Source: Bog-756 sp963730685
Lineage (GTDB): Bacteria > Actinomycetota > Acidimicrobiia > Acidimicrobiales > RAAP-2
NCBI GenBank assembly: GCA_963730685.1
Contig: CAVSSP010000001.1
Location: 1,674,001-1,738,000 of the forward strand
Length of the DNA: 64,000 bases
Direction: 5' to 3'
The notes under the pieces were generated by a model that was given only the letters and a program-made list of their open reading frames with translations, ran no database searches and was not told where the DNA came from. The translations under genes and the position numbers were made by a program. Shown in pieces: positions 24,855 to 35,489 of the stretch (the stretch's first letter is position 1; every line of letters begins with the position of its first letter).

Positions 24855-27800
24855 ATGGACGCGACCCCCGAGGGAGACCCGAGTACGGCTGCGAGGGGTC
24901 CGTCGGGCGCCCACGGGGCCGGCTCGTTCGGTCCCAACGCGTGGCTCGTCGAGGATATGTACGACCGGTACCGCGCCGATCCGGGCTCGGTGTCGGACTC
25001 GTGGCGTGAGTTCTTCGCCGACTACCGGCCGGCCGGGGGCCCGCTCGCCCCGCCGTCCACCTCGGCGATCTCCACACCCCTGGTCACCACATCCACGGCG
25101 CCGCCGGCGACCCCGTCGACCCGGGCCGCGGTTCCATCCACGGATCCCGCCCCGTCCACGGTCCCGACCGCCGCTCCGCAGAAGGCGGAGGAGGCTGCCG
25201 TGCCGCTGCGGGGGGCGGCCGGGCGCATCGTGGCCAACATGGAGGCCTCGCTCGGGGTCCCCACCGCGACCAGCGTGCGGGCCGTTCCGGCCAAGCTCCT
25301 CGAGGTCAATCGCACCATCATCAACAACCAGCTGTTCCGGACGACGGGCGGCAAGGTCAGTTTCACGCACCTGATCGGCTATGCCGTCGTCAAGGGGCTC
25401 GAGGCCATCCCGGCGATGAACGCCGCGTTCGTGTCCGATGCCGATGGCAAGGGGACGCCGGGGGTCATCCGACACCACCGCGTCGGTCTGGGCCTGGCCG
25501 TGGACGTGGAGAAGGCCGACGGCAGCCGGACGCTCATGGTCCCGTGCATCAAGGACGCCGACACGCTCGACTTCCGCGGGTTCGTCAGCTCCTACGAGGA
25601 CCTGGTCCGCAAGATCCACACCAGCAAGATCGCCCCGGACGACTTTGCCGGGACCACCGTCAGCCTCACCAATCCGGGCACACTCGGGCACCGTCCAGTC
25701 GGTGCCCAGGCTGATGCCCGGCCAGGGCCTCATCGTCGGGGTCGGAGCCCTTGGGTACCCGGCCGGATTCGAGGCCGCCGACCCGCGGACGCTCGCCGAA
25801 CTGGGCATCGGCAAGACGGTGACCATCACGTCCACGTACGACCACCGGATCATCCAAGGGGCGGAGTCGGGCCTGTTCCTGGCGTACGTCTCCGAGTGCC
25901 TCATGGGCAAGCACGACTTCTACGACCAGGTATTCGAGTCGCTCGAGGTCCCCTACGAGGCCGTCCGCTGGGAGCGGGACTCGAGCGCGCCGGACGAGGA
26001 GGGTGAGGGAGCCCACCTCCGGCTGCTCAAACAGGTGCACGTCCAGACCCTGATCAACATGTACCGGGTGCGCGGCCATCTGATCGCCCACCTCGACCCC
26101 CTCGACGCCGAGCCGCCGGTCCTGCACCCCGAGCTCGACCCGCTCCACTACGGACTGACCATCTGGGATCTGCCGAGGCACTTCGTGGCGGACGGTCTGG
26201 CCGGCAAGGACCTGGCCACGCTGGACGAGATCCTGCACGTCCTGCGCGACGCCTACTGCCGCACCCTCGGGGTGGAGTACATGCACATCCAGGACCTCGA
26301 GCAGAAGCGCTGGATCCAACAGCACCTCGAGGGCGTGTCCTCGGCCCTGTCCCAGGACGAACAGCGCCACATCCTGGGGCGCCTCAATGCCGCCGAGGTA
26401 TTCGAACGGTTCCTCCACTCCCGGTACGTGGGTCAGAAGCGCTTCGGGTTGGAGGGAGCCGAATCGACCATCGTGCTGCTCGACACCATCCTCGAGCAGG
26501 CAGTGGCCGAGGGACTGCGTGAGTCGGTGATGGGGATGTCCCACCGCGGGCGCCTCAACGTGCTGGCCAACATCGTGGGCAAGTCCTACGGCGAGATCTT
26601 CGAGGAGTTCGAGGGGAACCTGGACCCCGAGTCCGTCCAGGGGTCCGGCGACGTGAAGTACCACAAGGGGGCGGTGGGCACCTTCGTGGCCCGCAGCGGG
26701 GGATCGATCCCGGTGGCCATGGCCTCGAACCCCTCCCACCTCGAGGCGGTCGACCCGGTGGTCGTGGGGATGGCCCGCGCCAAGCAGGACGCCGCCGGCG
26801 GCGAGCAGGGCTCGGGCCCGCAGCTCGAAGACGGCTCGGGCGAGCCGTTCCCGGTGTTGCCCATCCTTCTCCACGGCGACGCCGCCTTCGCCGGCCAGGG
26901 GGTGGTGGCCGAGACCCTCAACCTGTCCGGACTGGCCGGCTATCGGACGGGCGGCACCATCCACATCGTCATCAACAACCAGCTCGGCTTCACCACCGCG
27001 CCGGAGGCCGCCCGGACCTCGGTGTACCCGACCGACGTGGCGAAGATGGTGCAGGCCCCGATCTTCCACGTCAACGGCGACGATCCCGAGGCCTGCGCCC
27101 GCGCCGCCCGGCTGGCGTTCGGGTTCCGCCAGGCGTTCCACAAGGACGTCGTCATCGACATGGTCTGCTACCGGCGCCACGGGCACAACGAGGGCGACGA
27201 CCCCAGCTACACCCAGCCCCTGATGTACGCACTCATCGAGGCCAAGCGCTCGGTGCGCAAGCTCTACACCGAGTCACTGGTCCGCAGGGGGGACATCTCG
27301 CTGGAGGAGGCCGAGCAGGCGCTCGACGACTTCTCCGACCGGCTGCAGGCCGCCCTGGACGAGACCAGGGCCGAGGCCGTGTCGGCGTCCGCCGCCACCC
27401 CGGTGCTTCCGAAGTACGTCGTGCCCGACCTCTGGATCCCACCGGTCGAGACCGGCGTGGAGGCGGCGGTGCTGTCGCGACTGGCCGCAGAGGTCCGCTC
27501 GGTGCCCGAGGGCTTCGTCATCCATCCCAAGCTGGCCCGCCAGTTCGAGCAGCGGGACAAGGTGGTGGCCGACGGGGAGATCGACTGGGCCCTCGGCGAG
27601 GCCCTGGCCATCGGCTCGCTGCTGTTGGAGGGATCCAACGTCCGCCTCACCGGTCAGGACACCCGGCGCGGCACCTTCTCGCAGCGGCACGCCGTGCTCG
27701 TCGACCACGTCACCGGCCAGGAACATGTGCCCCTGGCCGGCCTGGAGGGCGGCCGGTTCACCATCCGCGACTCGCTGCTGTCGGAGTACGCCTGCGTCGG

Positions 27801-28617
27801 CTTCGAGTACGGGTACTCGGTGGAGGCCCCCGACGGCCTGGTGGCATGGGAGGCCCAGTTCGGAGATTTCTGGAACGGCGCCGAGATCATCGTCGACAAC
27901 TTCCTGGTGGCGGCGGAGGACAAGTGGGGGCAGAAGTCGGGACTGGTCCTGCTGCTGCCGCACGGATACGAGGGGCAGGGCCCCGAGCACTCCTCGGCCC
28001 GCATCGAGCGGTTCCTCACGCTGTGCGCCCGCGGGAACATGCGGGTGACCGAGCCCACCACGGCAGCCCAGTACTTCCATCTCCTCCGGTCCCAGGTGAA
28101 GGGGGAGGGCCGCCGGCCGCTGATCGTGTTCACCCCCAAATCGCTGTTGCGGGCCCGCCAGGCCCGGTCGCCCATCGCGTCGTTCACCGCCGGATCGTTC
28201 GCCGAGGTGCTCGACGACCCCGCTTCGGCGGGGGAGGAGTTCGATCCCGGTGCCGTCACCAGGGTCGTGCTGTGTACGGGCAAGGTGGGTTTCGACGCCC
28301 TGGGGCGCAGGGACGAGCTGGGCGACGAGGGCAACGGTGTCGTCGTGGTGCGGGTCGAACAGCTGTATCCCTGGCCCAAATCGACCATCCAGGGCATCCT
28401 GTCCCGCTATCCCAATGCGCACGAGGTGGTCTGGCTGCAGGAGGAGCCGGAGAACATGGGGGCGTGGAACTTCGTCCACGGCCGGCTCCACAAGATCCTG
28501 CGGGAGAGCCATTCGTTGCGCCACGTCAGCCGGGCCGAATCGGCCAGTCCGGCGTCGGGGAGTGCAGCGCTGCACCGGCTGGAACAAGACGACCTGCTGG
28601 CCCGTTCGGTCGGGTAG
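24855..28617 (+). pseudogene. kgd: Multifunctional 2-oxoglutarate decarboxylase/dehydrogenase Kgd (E2-E1 fusion), one frameshift
   Basis: Actinobacterial TCA-cycle enzyme. Residues 1-40 (FGPNAWLVEDMYDRYRADP) form the N-terminal tether. A Pro/Ala/Thr linker follows, then an E2-like acyltransferase domain (about 120-360: VRAVPAKLLEVNRTIINNQL, TYDHRIIQG), then a thiamine-dependent E1 domain to the end (MGMSHRGRLNVLANIVGKSY, LHGDAAFAGQGVVAETLN, YRRHGHNEGDDPS, GYEGQGPEHSS). The frame breaks at 25686-25689. Dropping one base there turns GTLGHRPVG into GTLGTVQSVPRLMPGQG, exactly the family sequence, and gives about 1253 residues, close to mycobacterial Kgd. The enzyme is central to metabolism, so a sequence error is far likelier than loss. 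Confidence 0.92.
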
Positions 28618-28623
28618 CCGCGA

Positions 28624-28641
28624 CCGCGGCGGGGGCCGCGG
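28624..28641. terminator. Possible bidirectional terminator between kgd and the M20 peptidase gene
   Basis: CCGCGGC-GGGG-GCCGCGG: a seven-base perfect stem four-base loop starting a few bases after the kgd stop, in a convergent gap. Confidence 0.45.
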
Positions 28642-28657
28642 CGGTAGCGGGGCGCAC

Positions 28658-30005
28658 TCAGACCAGGAAGTCGTGGGCCAGGGCGATCCACATCTCGGTG
28701 GACAGCCGCAGCGATTCCACGTCGACCCGCTCGTCGACACCGTGGAACATGGCCCCGTACTGCTCGAAGCTGATGGCGGCACTGTGCAGGCCGAACCCGT
28801 AGGCGACGCCGCCGAGGGCCCGATGGAAGCGGGCATCGGTGGCACCGACCGTGAGGTACGGGACCGTCCTGGCGCCGGGATAGAACAGGCGGCTCACCCG
28901 CTCGAGCGCGTCCCACAGCGGGGTGTCGATGGGAGAGGTGGTGGAGGGCTGCTCGGACCGGAACTCGACGTCGACGTCGGCGGCCAGGGGGCCGAGCACA
29001 TCGTCCAGCATGGCCGCGCACGTCAGCGGTGTCCCACCCGGGCAGGGTGCGGATGTCGACGGTCAGCTCGACCCGGTCGGGGATGACGTTGACCTTGGTG
29101 CCGGCGTGCATGACCGTCGGGGCCAGGGTCGTGTGGGTACAGGCGTGGGCCTGCCGGGCCAGGCCGACCAGGGGCAACCCGTCGCAGAAGTCGTCGATGC
29201 GATCGGGGTCGAGGAGCGGCTCGGCCAGTTCGGGCGGAAATCCGATCCCCTCGATGAACCGGGTCCACGCCTCGTGCAGCTGGGCCTCGGGCCGGTACTC
29301 GTCGATCCTCCTGACGACCTCTGCCGCCTTCACCAGGGCATTGTCGGTGCGGAAGGGCTGGCTGCCGTGACCCGGCGTGCCCTTCACGATGAGCCGGCAC
29401 CAGTAGACGCCCTTTTCGCCCACGATCACCGGCAGGCGGGCGGTTCCGTCGGCTCCACTCATCGGGAAGCCACCCGACTCGGTGATGACGTAGTCGGAGT
29501 GAACGTCGTCGGCCACGTGGGCGCACAGCCACTGTGCGCCGTGGGTGCCGAGGCCCTCCTCGTCGGCGACCGCGACATAGGTGAGGTCCCCGGCCGGCCT
29601 GAAGCCGGAACGGGACAGGTGGCGGAAGGCGGTGGCCATGGTGGCCGTCAGATCGAGCATGTCGATGGCGCCCCGTCCCCACACCTCCCCGTCGATCAGC
29701 TCGCCCTCGAACGGGTCGTGCCGCCAGTCGTCGGCGTTGGCCGGCACCACGTCGGTATGGCCGAGAAGGGTCAGCGACGGAGCCCGGGGATCGGAGCCGT
29801 GGAGCTTGGCCACCAGCGAGGTCCGACCGGGCTGGGGTTCGAAGGTCTCGATGTCGGCACCGGAACCCTCCAGGTAGGTGCCGATCAGTTCGGCGCTCCG
29901 TACTTCCTGGCCCGAGGTGACCGATCCGTCGTTGACGCACCGGTTGCGGATCAGGTGCTGGAGGAGGTCCGTGGCCTCACCGGTGCGACTGGTCTCCGAG
30001 GCCAC
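28658..30005 (-). pseudogene. M20-family metallopeptidase/deacylase, frameshifted
   Basis: Zinc peptidase of the M20/ArgE/DapE clan. LTLLGHTDVVPANADDW carries the first metal His and Asp. WGRGAIDMLDLTATMATAF carries the bridging Asp, VAVADEEGLGTHGAQWL the catalytic Glu pair, and VKGTPGHGSQPF begins the dimerisation domain. The frame breaks at about 29020-29024, after DTADVR. Removing one G yields ADVRAMLDDVLGPLAADV and the C-terminal part follows (GATDARFHRALGGVAYGF, QYGAMFHGVDERVDVES with the last metal His). GTG 30005 is chosen because TAGGAT lies six bases upstream; GTG 30008 is equally in frame. Substrate unknown. Convergent with kgd. Confidence 0.85.
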
Positions 30006-30011
30006 CACCGC

Positions 30012-30017
30012 ATCCTA
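30012..30017 (-). promoter_or_regulatory. Leaderless -10 hexamer of the M20 peptidase gene
   Basis: TAGGAT on the minus strand ends six bases before GTG 30005. Confidence 0.5.
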
Positions 30018-30125
30018 GGGGCGCGTCCGTGAGGGCTGCCCCTGGCCGCGGACCACTTCCGGCCGATGGGTCCGGAGCGGGGATGGTCGGAGTCGCCCTG
30101 GTCAGATGGTTGACTGTGGAGGTCT

Positions 30126-31613
30126 ATGGAACCAGAACTCCCTGAGCGTCGGCGCATCGTCGTCGACGGCTCCAACATCGCCACCGAGGGCAGGACACTG
30201 CCCAGCCTGGCGCAGCTCGACGAGGCCATCAGAACGTTCTTGGAGGAGTACCGCGGCTTCTCCACGTCCGACGTGACCGTGGTTGTCGACGCCTCCTTCG
30301 GGCACCGGATCGACCCGTCCGAGGTCCAGGCATTCGAGCAGGCCATCGAGCACGGTGAGATGATCAGCCCACCCGCCGGCGCCGTGGGCCGAGGAGACGG
30401 GTTCATCCTCCGGATCGCGGAGAAGTCGGGAGCGCTGGTGCTCTCCAACGACTCCTTCCAGGAATTCCACGCCGAACGACCCTGGCTCTTCGAGCCGGGG
30501 CGACTGATCGGGGGCAAGCCGGTGCCCGGCGTCGGATGGATCTTCACGCCTCGGACGCCCGTCCGGGGAGCCAAGAGCCGGTCGGTGACCAGCAAGTCGA
30601 GACGTGACGCCAAGGCGGCCGAAGGCGACGGACCGACCGGTGCGGAGGACGGACTGGTCCCGATGGCGACCGCGGGCTCGAGCCGGGGTCGGCGCGGCCG
30701 GGGGGGTCGCGGCCGGGGGGCGAAGGCCGCCGCCGATCGTCCTGCCCGAGGACGAGGCGGTCGACGTCGCGCCCGAAGCCGACGAGGCGGCCAAGGCGCC
30801 CCGGACCACGAAGAAGGCGGCCAAGGTGGTGGCGGCCACCAAGGCCACCAAGGCCGCAAAGGCCACCAAGAAGACGAAGTCCGGCTCGGGCGAAGGGGCC
30901 GACGATGGCGAGGCGATCGCTGCCACAGGTACGAAGGCCACCAAGGCCACCAAGGCCACCAAGGCCACCAAGGCCACGAAGGCCACGAAGAAGGCGAAGT
31001 CCGGCTCGGGCGAAGGGGCCGACGATGGCGAGGCGATCGCCGCCACAGGTACGAAGTCGGTCAAAGCGATCAAGGCAACTAAAGCGACCAAGGCGACCAA
31101 GGCGACCAAGGCGACCAAGGCGACCAAAAAGGCCGTAGGCGATCCAGCCGGTCTCGAAGGCGACCAAAGCGACCAAGGCGACCAAGGCCGACAAAGGCCG
31201 AAAAGGCCGAAACGGCGTCCGCTGCTACCAAGGCGTCCGCTGCCACCAAGGCTGCCAGGGCGGCCGGACGAGGACAGGAGCGGGACAGTCGGTCCGCCAC
31301 CGATCCCACGCCCGCCAGCCAGCGAGGAGGCGGACACGAGGCCCTCAATGACCCGCTGACCTTCCTCACCTTCGTGGCCGACCATCCGGTAGGCAGCACC
31401 TTCGACGGGACCGTGGTGTCGTTCACGTCCCACGGGGCCCACGTCGACGTAGGCGGCATGCTGTGTCACGTCCCGCTGCGAGGACTGGCTGTGCCGCCTC
31501 CGAACAAGGCCCGGCAAGTTCTGTCCAAAGGTGAGACGCGTCCTTTCGTGCTGGTCTCGTTGGATGCCGCCCGCCGCCGGGCCGAACTGGCGGTGCCCGG
31601 CATCGCCGGCTGA
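30126..31613 (+). pseudogene. NYN-type RNase / lysine-repeat / S1 RNA-binding fusion protein, frame interrupted
   Basis: Residues 1-150 form a NYN/Zc3h12a-like PIN nuclease domain. RRIVVDGSNIA has the first catalytic Asp, AVGRGDGFILRIAEKSGALV the second, and LSNDSFQEF the third. A long basic low-complexity region of KATKATK repeats follows, interspersed with two copies of KSGSGEGADDGEAIAATGTK. The end is an S1 domain (DHPVGSTFDGTVVSFTSHGA, HVDVGGMLCHVPLRGL). The reading passes through all three frames. Three single extra bases, near 30706-30740 (G runs), 31150-31160 and 31190-31195 (AAA), explain this, and their removal gives one protein of about 495 residues. Start ATG 30126 follows GGAGG. 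Probably an RNA-processing or decay enzyme; the fusion is inferred from frame repair. Confidence 0.7.
30838..31190 (+). repeat. 9-bp KAT-codon repeats and a duplicated block of 120-bp spacing
   Basis: Units of ACCAAGGCC and ACCAAGGCG encode the KATKATK tract. A block starting CCGGCTCGGGCGAAGG occurs at 30881 and again at 31001, nearly identical. This tract contains the frame interruptions of the NYN-S1 gene. Confidence 0.75.
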
Positions 31614-31665
31614 GCGGCGCGGACCAGAGAGGGGTGGGATGAGGGCCGCGCCCCCTTCGGGCCGG

Positions 31666-31671
31666 TATCCT
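31666..31671 (+). promoter_or_regulatory. Possible leaderless -10 hexamer of fabZ
   Basis: TATCCT ends eight bases before the GTG at 31680. Confidence 0.4.
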
Positions 31672-31679
31672 CGCCACTC

Positions 31680-32162
31680 GTGCGAGCTGACGACTACCTA
31701 CCCCACCGGGACCCGTTCCTGTTCGTGACGGAGCTCACCGATGTCGATCCCGGCCAGTCGGCTCGTGGCAACTGGCGGCTCACCGGCGATGAGGCATTCT
31801 TCGCCGGGCACTTCCCCGGACGCCCGACCCTCCCCGGGGTGCTCATGGTCGAGGCACTGGCCCAGCTGGGGGGCGTGGCCGTCCTGGCCGACCCCAGGTA
31901 TGCCGGCAAGCTCCCGTTGTTCGGTGGGATCGAAAAGGCGCGGTTCCGTCGCCAAGTGGTTCCCGGGGACCTGCTCGAGATGGAGGTGACCCTGGACCGG
32001 ATGTCGGCCCGGGCCGGCAAGGGAACCGGACGCGCCACCGTGGGTGGGGATCTGGCCTGTCAGGCCGAGTTGTTGTTCGTCCTGGTCGACGCGGCGTCGA
32101 CCGGATCCGGACTGACCGGCGCCGGGTCATGCGCATCGCTACCTGGAACGTCAACTCCCTGA
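31680..32162 (+). CDS. fabZ: 3-hydroxyacyl-ACP dehydratase FabZ-like
   Basis: Hot-dog-fold dehydratase of fatty acid synthesis. YLPHRDPFLFVTEL begins the family pattern. FFAGHFPGRPTLPGVLMVEA contains the catalytic His (about residue 44) and the downstream Glu. ARFRRQVVPGDLLEMEV is the central strand. 160 residues, slightly long: the last 20 or so are Ser/Thr/Gly-rich and overlap the xth start by 34 bases. GTG 31680 is set by a TATCCT hexamer. The overlap suggests co-transcription with xth. Confidence 0.88.
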   Translation: MRADDYLPHRDPFLFVTELTDVDPGQSARGNWRLTGDEAFFAGHFPGRPTLPGVLMVEALAQLGGVAVLADPRYAGKLPLFGGIEKARFRRQVVPGDLLEMEVTLDRMSARAGKGTGRATVGGDLACQAELLFVLVDAASTGSGLTGAGSCASLPGTSTP

Positions 32163-32899
32163 CCGCCCGCTTCCCGAGGGTCGAGGAGTGGATCCGCTAC
32201 GCCGAGCCCGACGTCTTGTGCTTGCAGGAGACCAAGCAGTCCGACGCGGCATTCCCCCGGGATGCCTTCGCCTCCCTCGGCTACGAGTCGGCACACCATG
32301 GGGACGGACGGTGGAACGGGGTGGCGATCCTCAGCCGGGTGGGGATGGACGGAGTCGCCTCCGGGCTGGGCGACGACGACGATCAGGGCACCCGCCTGAT
32401 CGCCGCCGACTGCGGAGGGGTCCGCGTCCACTCGGTCTACGTCCCGAACGGTCGCAGCCTCGACAGCGATCAGTACCCGGCCAAACTCGCCTGGCTCGCC
32501 CGTCTGAAGGCCCTCTTGGACCAGACCAGCTCCCCTGATCGCCCGGTGGCGGTGTGCGGCGACTTCAACGTGGCGCCCGACGACCGCGACGTCTGGGACC
32601 CGTCCCAGTTCGAGGGGATGACCCACGTGAGCCAGCCTGAGCGCGACGCGCTCGCCGATGTCGAATCGTGGGGCCTGGTCGACGTGTTCCGGCGCCTCTA
32701 CGACCAGGACAAACTGTTCACGTGGTGGGACTACCGGGCTGGCTCGTTCCACCGGCACCGGGGGATGCGCATCGATCTGATCCTGGTGAGCCAGGTGCTG
32801 GCCGAGGGGACCACGTACGGGCTGATCGACCGCAATGCCCGCAAGGGCGAGAAGCCGTCCGACCACACGCCGGTGTTCGTCGACATCACCTACCCATAG
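32129..32899 (+). CDS. xth: Exodeoxyribonuclease III / AP endonuclease
   Basis: Repairs abasic sites and 3' blocks. MRIATWNVNSLTARF (catalytic Asn), DVLCLQETKQSD (metal-binding Glu, about residue 34), HSVYVPNGR, VAVCGDFNVAPDDRDV (catalytic Asp and Asn), MRIDLILVS and KPSDHTPVFVDI (catalytic Asp-His) are all present. 256 residues, normal. ATG 32129 overlaps the fabZ end. Immediately after the stop comes an AT-rich 14-base sequence that recurs inside thiL. Confidence 0.95.
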   Translation: MRIATWNVNSLTARFPRVEEWIRYAEPDVLCLQETKQSDAAFPRDAFASLGYESAHHGDGRWNGVAILSRVGMDGVASGLGDDDDQGTRLIAADCGGVRVHSVYVPNGRSLDSDQYPAKLAWLARLKALLDQTSSPDRPVAVCGDFNVAPDDRDVWDPSQFEGMTHVSQPERDALADVESWGLVDVFRRLYDQDKLFTWWDYRAGSFHRHRGMRIDLILVSQVLAEGTTYGLIDRNARKGEKPSDHTPVFVDITYP

Positions 32900-32902
32900 T
32901 CG

Positions 32903-32916
32903 GTTATTTGGAAAAA
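32903..32916 (+). repeat. AT-rich 14-mer shared with thiL (copy 1)
   Basis: GTTATTTGGAAAAA starts four bases after the xth stop. The identical 14-mer occurs at 47802-47815 inside thiL. Similarity continues less exactly for about ten more bases, to a CGG in both copies. Confidence 0.6.
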
Positions 32917-32942
32917 ACTATTCGGCGAAGAGGTTGCCTCCC

Positions 32943-32977
32943 CGGCGACCGGCGACCGGCGACCGGCGACCGGCGAC
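32943..32977. repeat. Five 7-bp tandem repeats
   Basis: Five perfect copies of CGGCGAC in the gap between xth and the converging helicase gene. Too short and regular to be a CRISPR array. Confidence 0.8.
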
Positions 32978-32992
32978 CGCCCACCGGCCAAT

Positions 32993-34645
32993 TCAGCTGC
33001 CGAGGACGGCCCGCATGGCGGCGATCCGTTGGGCGGCGTCCCTCGAGGTGATCCGGCCGTTGCCGGTCCTCGACACCCGGGCCACCGCCGCCAGCCAGGG
33101 GGACGGCTGGCGCTCCATCTGCCTGCCGTTGGCCATGCGTCGGCTCCGGGCCCACGAGCAGTGGAGCTCGATCGAGGCCCGGGTCAACGCTACGTAGAGC
33201 AGGCGCCGTTCCTCGTCACGGGACGCTTCGGTGGCCGCATAGACGATGGGGACGAAGCCGTCCTCGATGCCGACCACGTACACCGAGGTCCATTCGAGGC
33301 CCTTGGCCCGGTGGAAGGTCGCCAGCTCCACCGCGTCGACGGGACCGTCCCCGGACCGATCACGACCTCCGCCCGGACCCGGAGCCCCGCGCCCATGCCC
33401 ACTCCGGCCCGCCGGTCCCACCCGGATCCCGTCGGCCGAGGACTCGGGCCCGGGCGCGATCCGGTACGGGACGCCGGCACGCTCCAGCTGCCGGCCCACC
33501 ACGGCCAACTGGTCACGGGTGCGGGCCAGCACCGCCTGGTCGGACCAGGATCGTGCCCTCCTCGGAGCGCTCGAGGATGAGGGAGACCACCCCTTCGGCT
33601 TCCGCCGCCTCGTCGTCGAAGGCGGTGACCACGGGCATGGGCCCGTCGGCGCCGAGCGAGCGTGGAGGAACCGCTGCCGATCGCCCCAGACCCGCGCTGG
33701 CCGCCGCCACCACCTGGGGTGTCGAGCGGTGGTTCTCGTCGAGCCGGACGACCTCCATGCCCGGCACGGCGTCGGGCAACCGGCCCAGGAGCGTCGGATC
33801 GGCCCCGTTCCACCCGTAGATGGCCTGATTGGGATCGCCGACGGCGCACAGGTCCTGCCGGGTTCCGAGGAGCGCCTCCGATGAGCCGGAACTGGGCCGG
33901 GTTGACGTCCTGGAACTCGTCCACCGACAGGTGCCGGTACCGCCAGTGCATGCGCTCGGCGAACTCGGCGTCGTCGAGCAGGAGGTCGCCCGAGCGGACC
34001 AGGACGTCATCGAGGTCAAGGGAACGGCGGCGGGCCAGGGCCTCGTTGTAGAGGGTGAAGGCTCGGCGACCCGGTCGGTGTCCGCCACGGTGACGCGGCC
34101 GGCGGCCTCCGCCGCCTCGGCGTAGCGGTCCGGGGTGAGGCACCGGGCCTTGGCCCATCCGATCTCGGTCTCGGCTGCCGAGGCCATGGCCGGGTCGCCG
34201 ACGATGTCCCGGATGAGCCGGAACCGGTGCTCGACCACGACCGGCGGGGGAGTCCGGCCGTCGAGCGCATGGCGGCGCAGCAGCGTGAGGGCCAGTTGGT
34301 GGAGGGTTCCGGCCCGGACGCCGGGGCCGGGGCCACCACCGGCGGACGGCGCCGTCGAGACGGGCACCCCGTACAGGGCCAGCCGCCCCCTGAGCTCGCG
34401 GGCCGCCTTCCGGGTGAACGTGCACACGGCGGTGTGGTCGGCTTCGGCCGACCCGTCCCGGATCCGCCGGGCGACCCGGAGGGTGAGGACGCGGGTCTTC
34501 CCCGAGCCCGCACCGGCCACGATGCACAGCGCCGTCGGCCTCCGACTCGACGGCACGGCGCTGGGGCGGGGTGAGGGCGTCCATGGCCCGATCGAGTGCC
34601 CGCGTCGTCGATCGGCGGCTCGACGGGAGGATCGAAGGGCTGCAC
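32993..34645 (-). pseudogene. UvrD/PcrA-type SF1A DNA helicase (compact), multiple frameshifts
   Basis: All helicase motifs are present but spread over three frames: ALTPPQRRAV (Q motif), VAGAGSGKTRVLTLRV (Walker A), VDEFQDVNPAQF (motif II), GDPNQAIYGWNGADP (III), LDENHRSTPQV (IV region), VELATFHRAKGLEWTSVYVV (V) and RRLLYVALTRA (VI). Five single-base changes are needed: +1 near 34605, +1 near 34545, -1 near 34064, +1 near 33880 and +1 near 33540. The repaired product is about 550 residues, smaller than UvrD (about 700-750). It probably lacks most of the 2B domain. GTG 34645 is preceded by TAGCCT at eight bases. The many motifs argue against long-term decay. Confidence 0.75.
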
Positions 34646-34653
34646 AACGCCTG

Positions 34654-34659
34654 AGGCTA
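34654..34659 (-). promoter_or_regulatory. Leaderless -10 hexamer of the helicase gene
   Basis: TAGCCT on the minus strand ends eight bases before the GTG at 34645. Confidence 0.45.
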
Positions 34660-34697
34660 TCGGCAGGGTGCAGTCCCACCGGTCCCGGGGGGGTCGG

Positions 34698-34703
34698 TAG
34701 GGT
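34698..34703 (+). promoter_or_regulatory. Leaderless -10 hexamer of the 34.7-kb operon
   Basis: TAGGGT ends six bases before GTG 34710. This favours that start over the GTG at 34704. Confidence 0.55.
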
Positions 34704-34709
34704 GTGCCG

Positions 34710-35489
34710 GTGCTGAAGTCGTTTGCCGGCGGACAGTTGTTCGGCGGCACGTGGGGCCAGGGGCCGGCATCGGTGCTGGCCCTGCACGGCTGGCGGCGCA
34801 CCCACCAGGACTTCTCAGCGGTGTTCGACCTGCCCACCGATAGCCCCTCGCCTACCGGACCGACACCGGGGCCGAGCGTCGTGGCGCCCGACCTCTTCGG
34901 GTTCGGGGCCACCCCGGCGCCGCCCGAGCCGTGGGGCTCCGACGACTACGCCGCCCATCTCGTGGCACTGTTCGAGGAGCCGGGACTGCTGGCCGACCGG
35001 GTGGTGCTGGTGGGCCACTCGTTCGGCGGCCGGGTGGCGGTTCCGCTGTACGGGCTGGTGCCCGACCGCATCGATCGGATGGTGCTGACCGGGGTCCCAC
35101 TCCTCGACCGCGAGGGCCGGAGGCGACGCCCGGCCCCGGCCTACCGGGTGGCCCGGCGCCTCCACCGGATGGGACTGGTGGGGGAGGAGCGCATGGAGAC
35201 CCTGCGCAACCGGCACGGGTCCCCCGACTACCGGGCGGCCCAGGGCGTCATGCGCGGCGTCTTCGTGCGGCTGTTGGCCGAGCAGTACGCCACCGGAATG
35301 GCCGCAGTCGACTGCCCGGTCCAACTCGTCTGGGGCGCGAACGACACCGAGGTCCCCGTCGGGGTGGCCGAGCGCGCCCGCCCGATGTTCCCCACCGCCA
35401 CGCTCACCGTCCTGCCCGGCGTGGGCCACCTCACCCCCACCGAGGCTCCGGTCCAACTGCGCCAGGTCATCCTGGGCGGATCCTCGTGA
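34710..35489 (+). CDS. Alpha/beta hydrolase
   Basis: Hydrolase-fold protein of about 259 residues. VLALHGWRRTHQDF is the oxyanion region, VVAPDLFGFGATPAP the second strand-turn, RVVLVGHSFGGRVAVPL the nucleophile elbow (Ser near residue 100), VWGANDTEVPV the acidic residue and LPGVGHLTPTEAP the catalytic His. The triad is complete. Substrate unknown. It heads an operon: its TGA overlaps the GTG of the MurF-like gene (GTGA), and D-Ala-D-Ala ligase follows. A role in envelope metabolism is suggested only by this context. Confidence 0.85.
   Translation: MLKSFAGGQLFGGTWGQGPASVLALHGWRRTHQDFSAVFDLPTDSPSPTGPTPGPSVVAPDLFGFGATPAPPEPWGSDDYAAHLVALFEEPGLLADRVVLVGHSFGGRVAVPLYGLVPDRIDRMVLTGVPLLDREGRRRRPAPAYRVARRLHRMGLVGEERMETLRNRHGSPDYRAAQGVMRGVFVRLLAEQYATGMAAVDCPVQLVWGANDTEVPVGVAERARPMFPTATLTVLPGVGHLTPTEAPVQLRQVILGGSS

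Noticed and set aside
25686..25689. Programmed frameshift in kgd
   Set aside because: No slippery heptamer or downstream structure is evident. Removal of one base restores the exact family sequence, and similar +1 changes hit unrelated genes nearby.
32943..32977. Tandem repeat considered as a CRISPR array, together with 48292-48346
   Set aside because: Units are 7 and 11 bases, directly adjacent and without spacers; no cas genes are present.
34704..34706. GTG 34704 as start of the hydrolase
   Set aside because: GTG 34710 has the six-base spacing from TAGGGT seen at other leaderless genes; 34704 lies directly against the hexamer.
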